This document shows positions 38,660-47,800 of a stretch of DNA of 64,000 bases, one piece after another. The DNA is from Sideroxydans lithotrophicus. Its GTDB lineage: Bacteria > Pseudomonadota > Gammaproteobacteria > Burkholderiales > Gallionellaceae. The notes under the pieces are model-generated. The model was not told the DNA's origin and did not search any database. It saw only the letters and a program-made list of their open reading frames with translations. The DNA lies in NCBI GenBank assembly GCA_020723185.1, contig DYJI01000001.1:124001-188000 (forward strand), in the 5' to 3' direction. The position numbers and the translations under genes are program-made. The first letter of the stretch is position 1; every line of letters starts with the position of its first letter.

Positions 38660-39375
38660 ATGTTTTCCTTTGCTTGACCCTTGCGTCTTGTTCGTTCGCC
38701 TTCGATGAGCGCCTGCGCGTATCCCGCCAGCCGTTGCACCATGCTCTCGTGCGCCGCCGCGCCATTCAGCAACTGCGGCGCGTAGGCTTCGACCATGCGC
38801 CGTCCGCTCTGGTGATAGACCATCGCCAGACCGAGCAGGCTGAACGCCAGACGCTGCACCTCGTCGTCTGGCGCCGCCAATCCCAGTTCGCGGCACAGTA
38901 GCGCCACCAGCTTGTCATGGTTGGGGGCCACCGCCTGCACCATGAAATCGCCCAGCACCCCGCTGGGATCGCTCTCCTCGCGCGCATGCAGACGCATGAA
39001 CTGGCGCAGCATGGGATCGTCCTCCGCCTCGGGCGGGAACATCCAGCCGTACAGCGCATGCAGCGCATCGCGCAGCGGGGTGCTCGCCACGTCGATGGTG
39101 GCGAAGGTGTTGCATTCGGTCAGGAAGGGCAGCTGGAAGACCGCCTGGTAGAGCGAGGCCTTGTCACCGAAGTGGTAATGGATGGAGGCGAGGTTGACCT
39201 CGGCACGGCGCGCGATCTCTCGCGTGGTGGCGGCGCGGTAGCCGACCTCGGCGAACACTTCGGAAGCAGCCTGCAACAGGCGCCAGCGTGTCTCCTCCTG
39301 CGAACTGGGCTCATGCCCCAACAGGCGCTGGGCCATGTTCATCAGGGGACAGCTTGGCTTCTTGGCTGGGCTCAC
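38656..39375 (-). CDS. TetR family repressor (CecR-like)
   Basis: 239 residues from GTG 39375, chosen because GGAG lies five bases upstream; a longer frame to 39408 has no ribosome site. The helix-turn-helix is ATTREIARRAEVNLASIHYHF, and the rest resembles the CecR/DUF1956 effector domain. It is first in an operon with the MFP and RND genes, so it likely represses the pump. The inducer is unknown. Confidence 0.9.
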   Translation of the reverse strand: MSPAKKPSCPLMNMAQRLLGHEPSSQEETRWRLLQAASEVFAEVGYRAATTREIARRAEVNLASIHYHFGDKASLYQAVFQLPFLTECNTFATIDVASTPLRDALHALYGWMFPPEAEDDPMLRQFMRLHAREESDPSGVLGDFMVQAVAPNHDKLVALLCRELGLAAPDDEVQRLAFSLLGLAMVYHQSGRRMVEAYAPQLLNGAAAHESMVQRLAGYAQALIEGERTRRKGQAKENI

Positions 39376-39464
39376 CGGCGCTCCGTAAATCAGTGGCAGG
39401 GCGCGCACTGTAATCCCGGCCTTCCGATTCAGTCAAGCGACTTAATCAGATGACTGAACCGTGC

Positions 39465-40391
39465 TCACATGGTCGGGGCGGTGCCATACACCTCGTGCAG
39501 CAACTCGACGAAGCGCCGCGCCTGCGGCGACAGGAACTTGCCCTTGCGCAGGACGAGGCCATAGCCGCGCTGAGGGAAATATTCCTTCAGCGGGATGCAC
39601 TTCAGCTTCTCGCTCCCTGTCAGACAGATCGCTGTGACGATGGAGATACCCATCCCGAGCTCGACGTATTTCTTGATCACTTCCCAGCCGCCCGCCTCCA
39701 ATGTCACCTTGAAAGTCAGGTTGTGCTGCTGGAACACATATTTCACGATGTTCCAGGTAGACAGGTGGCGCGGCGGCAAGATCATCCCGTACTGGCTCAC
39801 CGCTTCCAGCGTCACTTCGTCGTAGGCCGCAAGCGGATGGTCGAGTGGCACGATGAGCACCGGATCGAACAGGGCCACCGGTTCATAGATGATGTCGTCC
39901 GGCACTTCCAGCATGGAACCGACCGCGAAGTCGATCTCGTCGGCGCGCAGCATCTTCAGGCCGTCGCGACCGGTGACGTTGTGCAGCTTGGTATGGATGC
40001 CGGGATAGCTGGCCACGAAACGGCGCACCGCCTCCGGCAACACATACAGGATGGTGGATTCGCCCGCGCCGATGTTGAGCTCGCCGGATTCCAGCCGCCC
40101 GTGCAGCGCGGCGAAGTTCTCCTGCAAGCCGTCCACGCCTTTCACCAGCGGTTCGGCCAGTTCATAGAGCGACTCGCCATCCGGCGTCAGCTTGAGCACC
40201 GGGCCGCGCCGCTCGAACAACGTGACGTTCAATTCGCGTTCCAGCGCCTGGATCTGCAGGGTCACCGAGGGCTGGCTGATGAACAGTTTCTGCGCCGCCT
40301 GGGTCACGCTGCCGCTGCGCACCACTTCGCAGAAGGCGCGCATCTGCTTGATCCTGCTGTCTTTATAGTAAGCCTGTCCGTCCTTTGCCAT
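39465..40391 (-). CDS. LysR family regulator (CysB-like), divergent from the rnf operon
   Basis: 308 residues. N-terminal winged HTH GSVTQAAQKLFISQPSVTLQ, then an effector domain with SGELNIGAGESTILYVLP. GGAG upstream supports ATG 40391. The gene is divergent from rnfB with 145 bases between, the standard layout for a LysR protein that controls its neighbour. Its effector is not evident; the CysB/Cbl resemblance is general. Confidence 0.9.
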   Translation of the reverse strand: MAKDGQAYYKDSRIKQMRAFCEVVRSGSVTQAAQKLFISQPSVTLQIQALERELNVTLFERRGPVLKLTPDGESLYELAEPLVKGVDGLQENFAALHGRLESGELNIGAGESTILYVLPEAVRRFVASYPGIHTKLHNVTGRDGLKMLRADEIDFAVGSMLEVPDDIIYEPVALFDPVLIVPLDHPLAAYDEVTLEAVSQYGMILPPRHLSTWNIVKYVFQQHNLTFKVTLEAGGWEVIKKYVELGMGISIVTAICLTGSEKLKCIPLKEYFPQRGYGLVLRKGKFLSPQARRFVELLHEVYGTAPTM

Positions 40392-40423
40392 ACCGATCTC
40401 CTCAACTAATACTTATTCGCCTA

Positions 40424-40443
40424 ATAATTAAAATTGAAATTAT
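40424..40443. promoter_or_regulatory. AT-rich inverted repeat in the lysR-rnfB intergenic region
   Basis: ATAATT and AATTAT arms separated by eight bases within a very AT-rich stretch (about 40400-40475) between divergent genes. It has the size and shape of a LysR-type site and lies near where both promoters should be. No clear -35/-10 pair could be fixed for either direction. Confidence 0.45.
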
Positions 40444-40536
40444 TGATTCGGTAAATGATTGTAACTTTATTACCCTTACTTCCACTACGAATTAGCGCAG
40501 ACTGCACGACGAGGCAGGCGCATACGGGGGGTCACC

Positions 40537-41412
40537 ATGATGCAATCGGTCTTGTTTGCCACTACCTTCATGGCTGCTTTGGGCGGCTTGCTCGCGCTGT
40601 TCCTCGCGCTGGCCAGCAAGCGCCTGTATGTGTTCGAAGACCCGCGCATCGACCAAGTCGAAGAGCTGCTGCCCCATTCCAACTGTGGTGCCTGCGGTAC
40701 CGCCGGCTGCCGCAACTTCGCCGAACAAGTGGTTGCCGGCTCCATCGAACCCGCCCGCTGCACCGTCAATCCCCCGCAACAGAATCAGAGCATCGCCTCC
40801 CTGCTCGGCATCGACCTCGGCAATGTGGAAAAACGCATCGCGCGTCTGGCCTGCGCTGGCGGCAACAATGTCGCCAAGAGCAGCGCCAACTATGTCGGCC
40901 ATTCCACCTGCCGTTCAGCAGCAGTGATCAGCGGCGGCGGACGCTCCTGCGTATGGGGCTGTCTCGGTCTGGGCGATTGTTCACATGTCTGCGATTTCGG
41001 CGCCATCCACATGAACCGTCAGGGCCTGCCCGAAGTCGACCCGGCAAAGTGCACCGCCTGCGGTGACTGCGTGGACATCTGCCCCAAGCAGCTGTTCTCG
41101 CTGGAGCCTGTGTCGCGCCAACTGTGGGTGGCCTGCAAGAACCAGGCTGACCCCAGCGCTTCCGAGAATTCCTGCGAGGTGTCCTGCACCGCCTGCGGCC
41201 GCTGCGTGATGGACGCTGCGCCCGGCCTGATCAAGCTCGATCGCAATCTGGCCGTCATCGATTACAGCAAGAACGACATGGCCGACCGCCGTGCCATCGA
41301 ACGCTGTCCCACCGGTGCCATCGTCTGGCTGGACGGCCAGCGTGCCGACAAGGGCCGCGCCGCCCGCAAGATCATCCGTATCCAACCCCTGCCCGCCACG
41401 GCAGAAGCTTGA
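40537..41412 (+). CDS. rnfB: Ion-translocating oxidoreductase complex subunit B (polyferredoxin type)
   Basis: 291 residues. An N-terminal membrane helix (3-26), then the RnfB [4Fe-4S] domain with Cys50, 53, 58 and 75, and then further cysteine groups: CLGLGDCSHVC (142-152), CTACGDCVDIC (172-182) and CEVSCTACGRC (213-223) with Cys257. This is the long RnfB form with several [4Fe-4S] clusters. It receives electrons from ferredoxin. A GGGGG sits before the ATG. Unlike the usual rnf order, B comes first and is followed by a ferredoxin-reducing enzyme. Confidence 0.93.
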   Translation: MMQSVLFATTFMAALGGLLALFLALASKRLYVFEDPRIDQVEELLPHSNCGACGTAGCRNFAEQVVAGSIEPARCTVNPPQQNQSIASLLGIDLGNVEKRIARLACAGGNNVAKSSANYVGHSTCRSAAVISGGGRSCVWGCLGLGDCSHVCDFGAIHMNRQGLPEVDPAKCTACGDCVDICPKQLFSLEPVSRQLWVACKNQADPSASENSCEVSCTACGRCVMDAAPGLIKLDRNLAVIDYSKNDMADRRAIERCPTGAIVWLDGQRADKGRAARKIIRIQPLPATAEA

Positions 41413-41423
41413 GGAGTCCGACC

Positions 41424-44400
41424 ATGTTGAACAAGATCAAACAATTCAAGTTGCTGGACGCCCTCACCGGTGCCGAGCAGAAGGCCGAGTTCAAGTATCC
41501 CGGCGTACGCGACGCCATCGACGGCAACACCGCCGTCATCATGGTGGAGCGCGAAGCCTCCGATGGCGCGGGCGCCTATCCGATCACGCCTTCCACCCAG
41601 ATGGGCGAATACTGGGCCGAGGCAGTCGCCGCCGGCCACCTCAACACCGCCGGTCGCCCGCTGGTGTTCATCGAGCCGGAATCCGAACACGCCGCCGCCG
41701 GTGTCACCGCCGGACTGGCCATGACCGGCCAGCGCGCGGTCAACTTCACCTCCTCGCAGGGCATGGCCTTCATGCACGAATCACTGTACGGAGCGGTCGG
41801 CAAACGCCTGCCCTACGTGCTGAACGTGGGCTGCCGCGCCATCACCAAGAGTGCGCTCAATGTGCACTGCGGCCATGATGACTACCACTGCGCCGACGAC
41901 ACCGGCTTCATCCAGGTGATGGCGAAGAACGCACAGGAAGCCGCCGACCTGAACATGATCGCGCGCAAGACCGCCGAGCTGGCACTGACACCGGCCATGG
42001 TGGCGCAAGACGGCTTCCTCACCACCCACCTGATCGAGCCGGTACTGGTGCCGGAACGCGCACTGGTGGACGAATACCTCGGCCACTCCGACGACATCAT
42101 CGACACCCCCACCCCCGGCCAGCGCCTGATCTACGGCGACAAACGCCGCCGCGTGCCCCTGCTGTGGGACGTGGACAACCCGGTCTCCTCCGGCGGAGTG
42201 GCCAACCAGGATGCCTACATGCAGGCGGTGGCCGCGCAGCGCCCCTACTTCTTCGAGCACATCCCGCAACTGGCCGAGCAGTGCATGGACGAGTATTACA
42301 AGCTGACCGGTCGCCGCTACAAGCGTGTGGACGAATACCGCTGCGAAGATGCCGATTACCTCATCCTCGGCCAGGGCAGCATGACGGTGCAGGCCGCCGC
42401 CGTGGCCGACTGGCTGCGCGAGCATCGAAAGATCAAGGTGGGCGTGGTCAACCTCACCATGTTCCGCCCCTTCCCCGGCGACCTGCTGGGCAAGGTGCTG
42501 AAAGGCAAGAAGGGCGTGGCGGTGCTGGAGCGCACCGACCAGCCGCTGGCGGAAGACCTGCCGCTGATGCGCGAAGTGCGCGCTACGGTGTCCAAGTGCC
42601 TGGAGAATGGCAGAGAGAACAACCACGCCGGTTATGCCGCTTACGAAAGTCTGAAGGACATGCCCGCGCTGTATTCCGGCTGCTACGGTCTGGGCTCGCG
42701 CGACCTGCAACCGGAAGGGCTGATCGCCGCCGTGGAGAACATGCTGCCGGGTGCCGCGCACCGCAAGTTCTACTACCTCTCCGTCGATTTCGTCCGCGAC
42801 GAATCCGCCACACCGAAACAGGAAGTGCGCCAGCAGGCGCTGCTGGAAGCCTATCCCAACATCAAGCAGATGGCGTTGCGCGGTTCCGAGAACCCCAACC
42901 TGCTGCCCAAGGGTGCCATCGCGGTGCGCATGCACTCCATCGGCGGCTGGGGCGCGGTGACCACAGGCAAGAACCTGGCGATGACTTTGTTCGAACTGCT
43001 GGGCTGGGACATCAAGGCCAACCCGAAATACGGTTCCGAGAAGAAAGGTCAGCCGACCACCTATTACCTGTCGGCCGCACCGGAGCCGATCCGCATCAAC
43101 TGCGAATACACCGCCATCGATGTGGCGCTGTCGCCCGACCCGCAAGTGTTCCTGCACACCAACGCGGTGGCCGGTCTGAAGAAAGGCGGCGCGTTCATCA
43201 TCCAGAGCAACCTCGGCAGCGCCCAAGCGGTATGGGCCACCTTCCCCGCCCACACGCAGAAATACATCGTGGACAACGACATCCGCGTGTTCTACCTGGA
43301 CGCGTTCAAGATCGCCCGCGAGGAATCCTCCAATCCCGACCTGCAGCTGCGCATGCAGGGCAACGCCTTCCAGGGCGCGTTCTTCCACGCGTCCGATGTG
43401 AAGGAACGTGCGGGCCTCTCCGAAGAAGCGCTGTTCAAGGCCATCGAGAACCAGCTGGAAGCCAAGTTCGGCAAGAAGGGCAAGCGCATCGTCGAGGACA
43501 ACCTGCGCGTGGTGCGCCGCGGTTACGAAGAGATCTTCGAGATACCCGCTTCCGCCAAACAGGTCGGCGCGCGTCAGCTCGCCGTGGCCAAAGTCGCCCC
43601 GGCGCTGCCGGTGATGCTCAAGCACTTGCCGGAAGGCGACGGCGGCGCGACCGACATCCACCGTTTCTGGGAGCAGACCGGCAGTTTCTACATGAAGGGC
43701 CAAGGCTCCGACAATCTGGTCGATCCGTTCATGGGCATGGCGCTGATCCCGGCCGCCACCGGCGTGTACCGCGACATGACACAGATCCGCTTCGAGTATC
43801 CCGAGTGGATCGCCGAGAACTGCACCGCCTGCGGCGAGTGCTACACGCAGTGCCCGGACAACGCCATCCCCGGTCTGGTCTCGACCAGCAGCGACATCCT
43901 CAACACTGCGATCCAGATGATAGAGATCGGCGGACGCCCGACGCGCTTCCTGCGCAAGTTCAGCCGCGCCGTCGACAAGAAGCTGCGCGGCATGCTGGAC
44001 AAGGACGGCCTCGACGTGCGCACCCTGATCGGCAACGCCATCACCGAAGCGTTCGCAGAGGATGCCACGCAGGGCGACGAGCGCGGCCGGCTGGAAGTGG
44101 AACTGAACCTGCTGCGCGAGAAGTTGGGCGACTTCAAGTTCGCCACCACCAAACCGTACTGGACGCAGAAAGAGAAGAAGGAGAAAGGCAGCGGCGGCCT
44201 GTTCTCCATCACCGTCAATCCCTACACCTGCAAAGGCTGCGCGGTGTGCGTGGAAGTGTGCGCGGACAACGCGCTGCAGATGGTGACGCAGACCCCGGAC
44301 CGCATCGAGACATTGCGCAAGGAGTGGGACTTCTGGATGGAACTGCCGACCACACCGGCGCAGTTCAGCCGCATCGACGATCTGGACGAGAAGGTCGGCG

Positions 44401-46328
44401 CGCTGGAGACCCTGCTGCTGGACAAACACAACTACAACTCCATGGTCAGCGGCGACGGTGCCTGTCTGGGTTGCGGCGAGAAGACCGCCATCCACCTGTT
44501 CACCAGCACCGTCACCGCACTGATGCAGCCGCGCGTGAAGAAGTTCGTGGCCAAGCTGGACACGTTGATCGGCCAGCTGGAAAACCACCTGCGCATGAAG
44601 CTGTCGTCCACGGTGAACCTGACCGACACCCATGCCCTGTTGCAGGCCGTGCAAGCCAATCAGGGCCGCGACCTGACCCTGTCCGCGCTGGCTCAGGGCG
44701 GCGAGCCCATCGACCAGGACTGGCTGCGCTGGGTGAGCCAACTACTGGAGAAACTGGTCGACCTGCGCGAGGCCTACACCGGCCCGCGCAGCCGCGCCCA
44801 CATGGGGGTGATCAACTCCACCGGCTGCACCTCGGTATGGGCGTCGACCTTCCCGTTCAGCCCCTATCCCTTCCCGTTCACCTCGCACCTGTTCCAGGAT
44901 TCACCGTCGGTGGCGATGGGCGTGTTCGAGGGCCACATGGCCAAGATGATCGACGGCTTCAAGGCGGTGCGCATGGCCGAGATCGAACTGGAACGCGGTT
45001 ATGCCGCCGCGGACGATGCCGCATTCTTCTCCCACTTCAACTGGCAGCAACTGTCGGAAGAAGAATGGCATCTGTGCCCGCCGGTGGTGGCCATGGGCGG
45101 CGACGGCGCGATGTACGACATCGGCTTCCAGAACCTGTCGCGCATGCTGATGTCCGGCATGCCGGTGAAGGTGATGGTGGTGGATACGCAGGTGTATTCC
45201 AATACCGGCGGACAGGCGTGCACCTCGGGCTTCATCAGCCAGGTGGCGGACATGTCGCCGTACGGCAAGAAGGGCCACGGCAAGACCGAGATCCGCAAGG
45301 AGATCAGCCTAATCGGCATGACCCATCGCACCTCCTACGTGTTGCAGGGCAGCGTGTCCAATCCGACCCACCTGATCGAGAGCTACATCGACGGCCTCAA
45401 CAGTCGCCGTCCGGCATTGTTCAACGTGTATGCCGTGTGTCCGCCCGAGCACGGCGTGGGCGACGACACCCTGACCCGGCAGAGCAAGCTGGCGGTGGAA
45501 TCGCGCGCCTACCCGCTGTTCCGCTACGACCCGGATGCGGGCGTCACCTTCTCCGAGTGCGTGAGCCTGGAAGGCAACCCGTCCCTGGACAAGGACTGGG
45601 TCGAGTACAGCCTCGATTATCTGGACGAGAACGGCCAGCCGCAGAAGATGAGCTTGCCGCTGACCTTCGCCGACTTCGCGCTCTCCGAAGGCCGCTTCGC
45701 CAAGCAGTTCAAGAAGGCTCCGCCCGACACCTGGAACGACGACATGGTGTTGCTGGCCGACTTCCTCAAGCTGGATGCGGACGAGCGCAACGGCAAGTTC
45801 CCCTACATCTGGGCGGTGGACAAGAAGCAGCGTCTGATGCGCGCACTGGTGTCGCAGGAACTGGTCAACTCTTGCGAGGAGCGCCAGCAGTTCTGGCAAC
45901 AGTTGAAGGATGTGGCCGCCATCGGCCGCGCAGTCGGCGACGAGACTGTCATCGCAGACCGCGTACGCCGGGAACTGATCCAGCAATTGTCTTCCGGCCT
46001 GGGCGGTGGCGCACCGGCACCGCAGGTGATGAGCACAGTGTCCGGTGGCGCATCCGCCCCGGCTGCCAACGCGGAGAACTATGAAGCCGTGTGGATCGAA
46101 ACGCCGGAATGTACGGCGTGTGACGAATGCATGAATATCAACCCCAAGGTGTTTGCCTACAATGAAGCCAAGAAAGCAATCGTTATCGACCCGAAAGCGG
46201 GCACTTATCTGGAGATCGTCAAGGCGGCGGAGAAGTGCACCGCCGGCGTGATCCATCCGGGCACGCCCTGGAACAGCAATGAGCCCAACCTGGACAAGCT
46301 CGTTGCCCGGGCAGCCAAATTCAACTGA
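41424..46328 (+). CDS. nifJ: Pyruvate:ferredoxin/flavodoxin oxidoreductase, extended form with C-terminal ferredoxin-like domain
   Basis: 1634 residues, against about 1170-1200 for usual NifJ/PFOR. Domain I starts VERE-SDGAGAYPITPS; ferredoxin-type clusters lie at Cys800-811 (CTACGECYTQC) and 936-946 (CKGCAVCVEVC), about 80 residues further apart than usual. The proximal cluster cysteines are 1014, 1017, 1135 and 1339; 118 residues separate the second and third, where about 25 is normal. The thiamine site GDGAMYDIG...YSNTGGQ lies at about 1227-1264. A C-terminal domain has Cys1563, 1566, 1569 and 1605, like a single-cluster ferredoxin. It interconverts pyruvate and acetyl-CoA plus CO2. GAGGAG precedes ATG 41424. 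Confidence 0.95.
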   Translation: MLNKIKQFKLLDALTGAEQKAEFKYPGVRDAIDGNTAVIMVEREASDGAGAYPITPSTQMGEYWAEAVAAGHLNTAGRPLVFIEPESEHAAAGVTAGLAMTGQRAVNFTSSQGMAFMHESLYGAVGKRLPYVLNVGCRAITKSALNVHCGHDDYHCADDTGFIQVMAKNAQEAADLNMIARKTAELALTPAMVAQDGFLTTHLIEPVLVPERALVDEYLGHSDDIIDTPTPGQRLIYGDKRRRVPLLWDVDNPVSSGGVANQDAYMQAVAAQRPYFFEHIPQLAEQCMDEYYKLTGRRYKRVDEYRCEDADYLILGQGSMTVQAAAVADWLREHRKIKVGVVNLTMFRPFPGDLLGKVLKGKKGVAVLERTDQPLAEDLPLMREVRATVSKCLENGRENNHAGYAAYESLKDMPALYSGCYGLGSRDLQPEGLIAAVENMLPGAAHRKFYYLSVDFVRDESATPKQEVRQQALLEAYPNIKQMALRGSENPNLLPKGAIAVRMHSIGGWGAVTTGKNLAMTLFELLGWDIKANPKYGSEKKGQPTTYYLSAAPEPIRINCEYTAIDVALSPDPQVFLHTNAVAGLKKGGAFIIQSNLGSAQAVWATFPAHTQKYIVDNDIRVFYLDAFKIAREESSNPDLQLRMQGNAFQGAFFHASDVKERAGLSEEALFKAIENQLEAKFGKKGKRIVEDNLRVVRRGYEEIFEIPASAKQVGARQLAVAKVAPALPVMLKHLPEGDGGATDIHRFWEQTGSFYMKGQGSDNLVDPFMGMALIPAATGVYRDMTQIRFEYPEWIAENCTACGECYTQCPDNAIPGLVSTSSDILNTAIQMIEIGGRPTRFLRKFSRAVDKKLRGMLDKDGLDVRTLIGNAITEAFAEDATQGDERGRLEVELNLLREKLGDFKFATTKPYWTQKEKKEKGSGGLFSITVNPYTCKGCAVCVEVCADNALQMVTQTPDRIETLRKEWDFWMELPTTPAQFSRIDDLDEKVGALETLLLDKHNYNSMVSGDGACLGCGEKTAIHLFTSTVTALMQPRVKKFVAKLDTLIGQLENHLRMKLSSTVNLTDTHALLQAVQANQGRDLTLSALAQGGEPIDQDWLRWVSQLLEKLVDLREAYTGPRSRAHMGVINSTGCTSVWASTFPFSPYPFPFTSHLFQDSPSVAMGVFEGHMAKMIDGFKAVRMAEIELERGYAAADDAAFFSHFNWQQLSEEEWHLCPPVVAMGGDGAMYDIGFQNLSRMLMSGMPVKVMVVDTQVYSNTGGQACTSGFISQVADMSPYGKKGHGKTEIRKEISLIGMTHRTSYVLQGSVSNPTHLIESYIDGLNSRRPALFNVYAVCPPEHGVGDDTLTRQSKLAVESRAYPLFRYDPDAGVTFSECVSLEGNPSLDKDWVEYSLDYLDENGQPQKMSLPLTFADFALSEGRFAKQFKKAPPDTWNDDMVLLADFLKLDADERNGKFPYIWAVDKKQRLMRALVSQELVNSCEERQQFWQQLKDVAAIGRAVGDETVIADRVRRELIQQLSSGLGGGAPAPQVMSTVSGGASAPAANAENYEAVWIETPECTACDECMNINPKVFAYNEAKKAIVIDPKAGTYLEIVKAAEKCTAGVIHPGTPWNSNEPNLDKLVARAAKFN

Positions 46329-46343
46329 TCCATCACCGAAAAA

Positions 46344-47798
46344 ATGGATCGACCGGTTTACAGTGAAGCAGGTTCGGCAAAGGGGCTCTCTCTCCTCCCT
46401 GCGCCCCCCGCGCATCCCCCCTTGGTGGAAGGGCAACATCCTTCCCACGGGCTTGCTTCACTTTTTTCTTCCTGGCGTCGCGGCACGTTCCAGCGCGGCG
46501 TCCACCCCGCACCGCACAAGGGCACGCTCGATCAGCCGATCAAACGCATGCCCTTCCCGCGCAAGCTGGTGCTGCCGCTGGCGCAGCACATCGGCAAGCC
46601 TTCCGTGCCGCTGGTCGCGGTCGGCGAGGAAGTGGCGCGCGGTCAGCTCATCGCGCGTGCGGACGGCGCGCTGTCCGCGCCCATCCACGCTCCGGCCGAC
46701 GGCGTGATCGAGGCCATCACGCCGCGCCCCAACACGCGCGGTGCGTGGACCGATGCCATCGTGCTGCGCGTGTACGAAGCCTCGACACAGGAGGTGCGCT
46801 GCGGCGAGCCGCTCGACCTCGACGCGCTCGACCACACACAACTGATCGCCGCCATCCAGCAGATCGGTATGGTCGGTCTGGGCGGCGCGGCCTTCCCCAG
46901 CCACGCCAAGTTGAACGTACCCGCCGACAAGCAGGTGCATACGCTGATCGTGAACGGCTGCGAGTGCGAGCCCTACCTCACCTGCGACTACAAGCTGATG
47001 CGCGAATGGCCAGCCGAGTTGCTGGCCGGTATCCGCATCGCGCTGCGCGCCAGCGGCGCCACGCGCGCCATCATCGGCGTGGAAGACAATAAGCTGGACG
47101 CGATGGCCGCCATCCGTCCACACCTGTCCGCGGACGGCAGCATCACGCTGCAGGCGGTCGCCACCAAATATCCGCAGGGCGCGGAGAAGATGCTGATCAA
47201 ATCGTTGCTCGGTCTCGATGTGCCGAACGGCGGCTTGCCCAGCCAGCTCGGACTGGTGGTGCACAACGTCGGCACGCTGGCGCTGCTGGGTCGTTTGCTG
47301 CCGCGCGGTCAGGGCCTGATCGAGCGTGTGGTGACCTTGGCCGGCCCAGGCATCAAGAAGCCCGGCGATTACTGGATCCCGTTCGGTACCACGCTGCGCA
47401 GCATCCTCGACTGGGCGGGCGATCCGGATTGCAAGGAACGCGAGGTCATCCTCGGCGGGCCGATGATGGGACAGGCCGCCAGCACGCTGGACATCCCGGT
47501 GAGCAAGGGCACCTCCGGCATCCTGGTGTTCGACAAGCGCATGCTCGAACCCATCACCAAACAGAGCTGGGCGTGCATCCATTGTTCCGAGTGCGTGAAC
47601 GCCTGCCCGATGGGATTGAATCCCTCACAGCTGGGCATGCTGTCGGCTAAACTGGAGTTCGACGAGATGGCCGAGCACTATCATCTCGGCGACTGTTTCG
47701 AATGCGGCTGTTGCAGCTATGTGTGCCCGTCGCACATCCCGCTGGTGCAGCAGTTCCGCGCGGCCAAGGCTTTCTTGCGCGAAAGGAAACCGACTTGA
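46344..47798 (+). CDS. rnfC: Ion-translocating oxidoreductase complex subunit C
   Basis: 484 residues as read. From GTFQRGVHPAPHKG on it is standard RnfC: flavin/NADH-binding part with GMVGLGGAAFPSHAKL and NGCECEPYLTCDY, then two clusters CIHCSECVNACP and CFECGCCSYVCP. The short C-terminus is like clostridial RnfC, not the long enteric form. The first 45 residues are Pro/Ser-rich, unlike RnfC, and no ribosome site supports ATG 46344; GTG 46425 is an alternative start. RnfC is the peripheral NADH-side subunit. Confidence 0.93.
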   Translation: MDRPVYSEAGSAKGLSLLPAPPAHPPLVEGQHPSHGLASLFSSWRRGTFQRGVHPAPHKGTLDQPIKRMPFPRKLVLPLAQHIGKPSVPLVAVGEEVARGQLIARADGALSAPIHAPADGVIEAITPRPNTRGAWTDAIVLRVYEASTQEVRCGEPLDLDALDHTQLIAAIQQIGMVGLGGAAFPSHAKLNVPADKQVHTLIVNGCECEPYLTCDYKLMREWPAELLAGIRIALRASGATRAIIGVEDNKLDAMAAIRPHLSADGSITLQAVATKYPQGAEKMLIKSLLGLDVPNGGLPSQLGLVVHNVGTLALLGRLLPRGQGLIERVVTLAGPGIKKPGDYWIPFGTTLRSILDWAGDPDCKEREVILGGPMMGQAASTLDIPVSKGTSGILVFDKRMLEPITKQSWACIHCSECVNACPMGLNPSQLGMLSAKLEFDEMAEHYHLGDCFECGCCSYVCPSHIPLVQQFRAAKAFLRERKPT

Positions 47799-47800
47799 GC

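Noticed and set aside
41781..44741. Very long open frame antisense to the PFOR gene (986 codons)
   Set aside because: High-GC shadow of a well-identified gene; composition is His/Val/Gln/Arg-rich low-complexity, with no domain and no ribosome site.
42164..46084. 1306-codon open frame in another phase of the PFOR gene
   Set aside because: Arg/Pro/Gly-rich frame-shadow of PFOR; all recognisable motifs are in the other frame.
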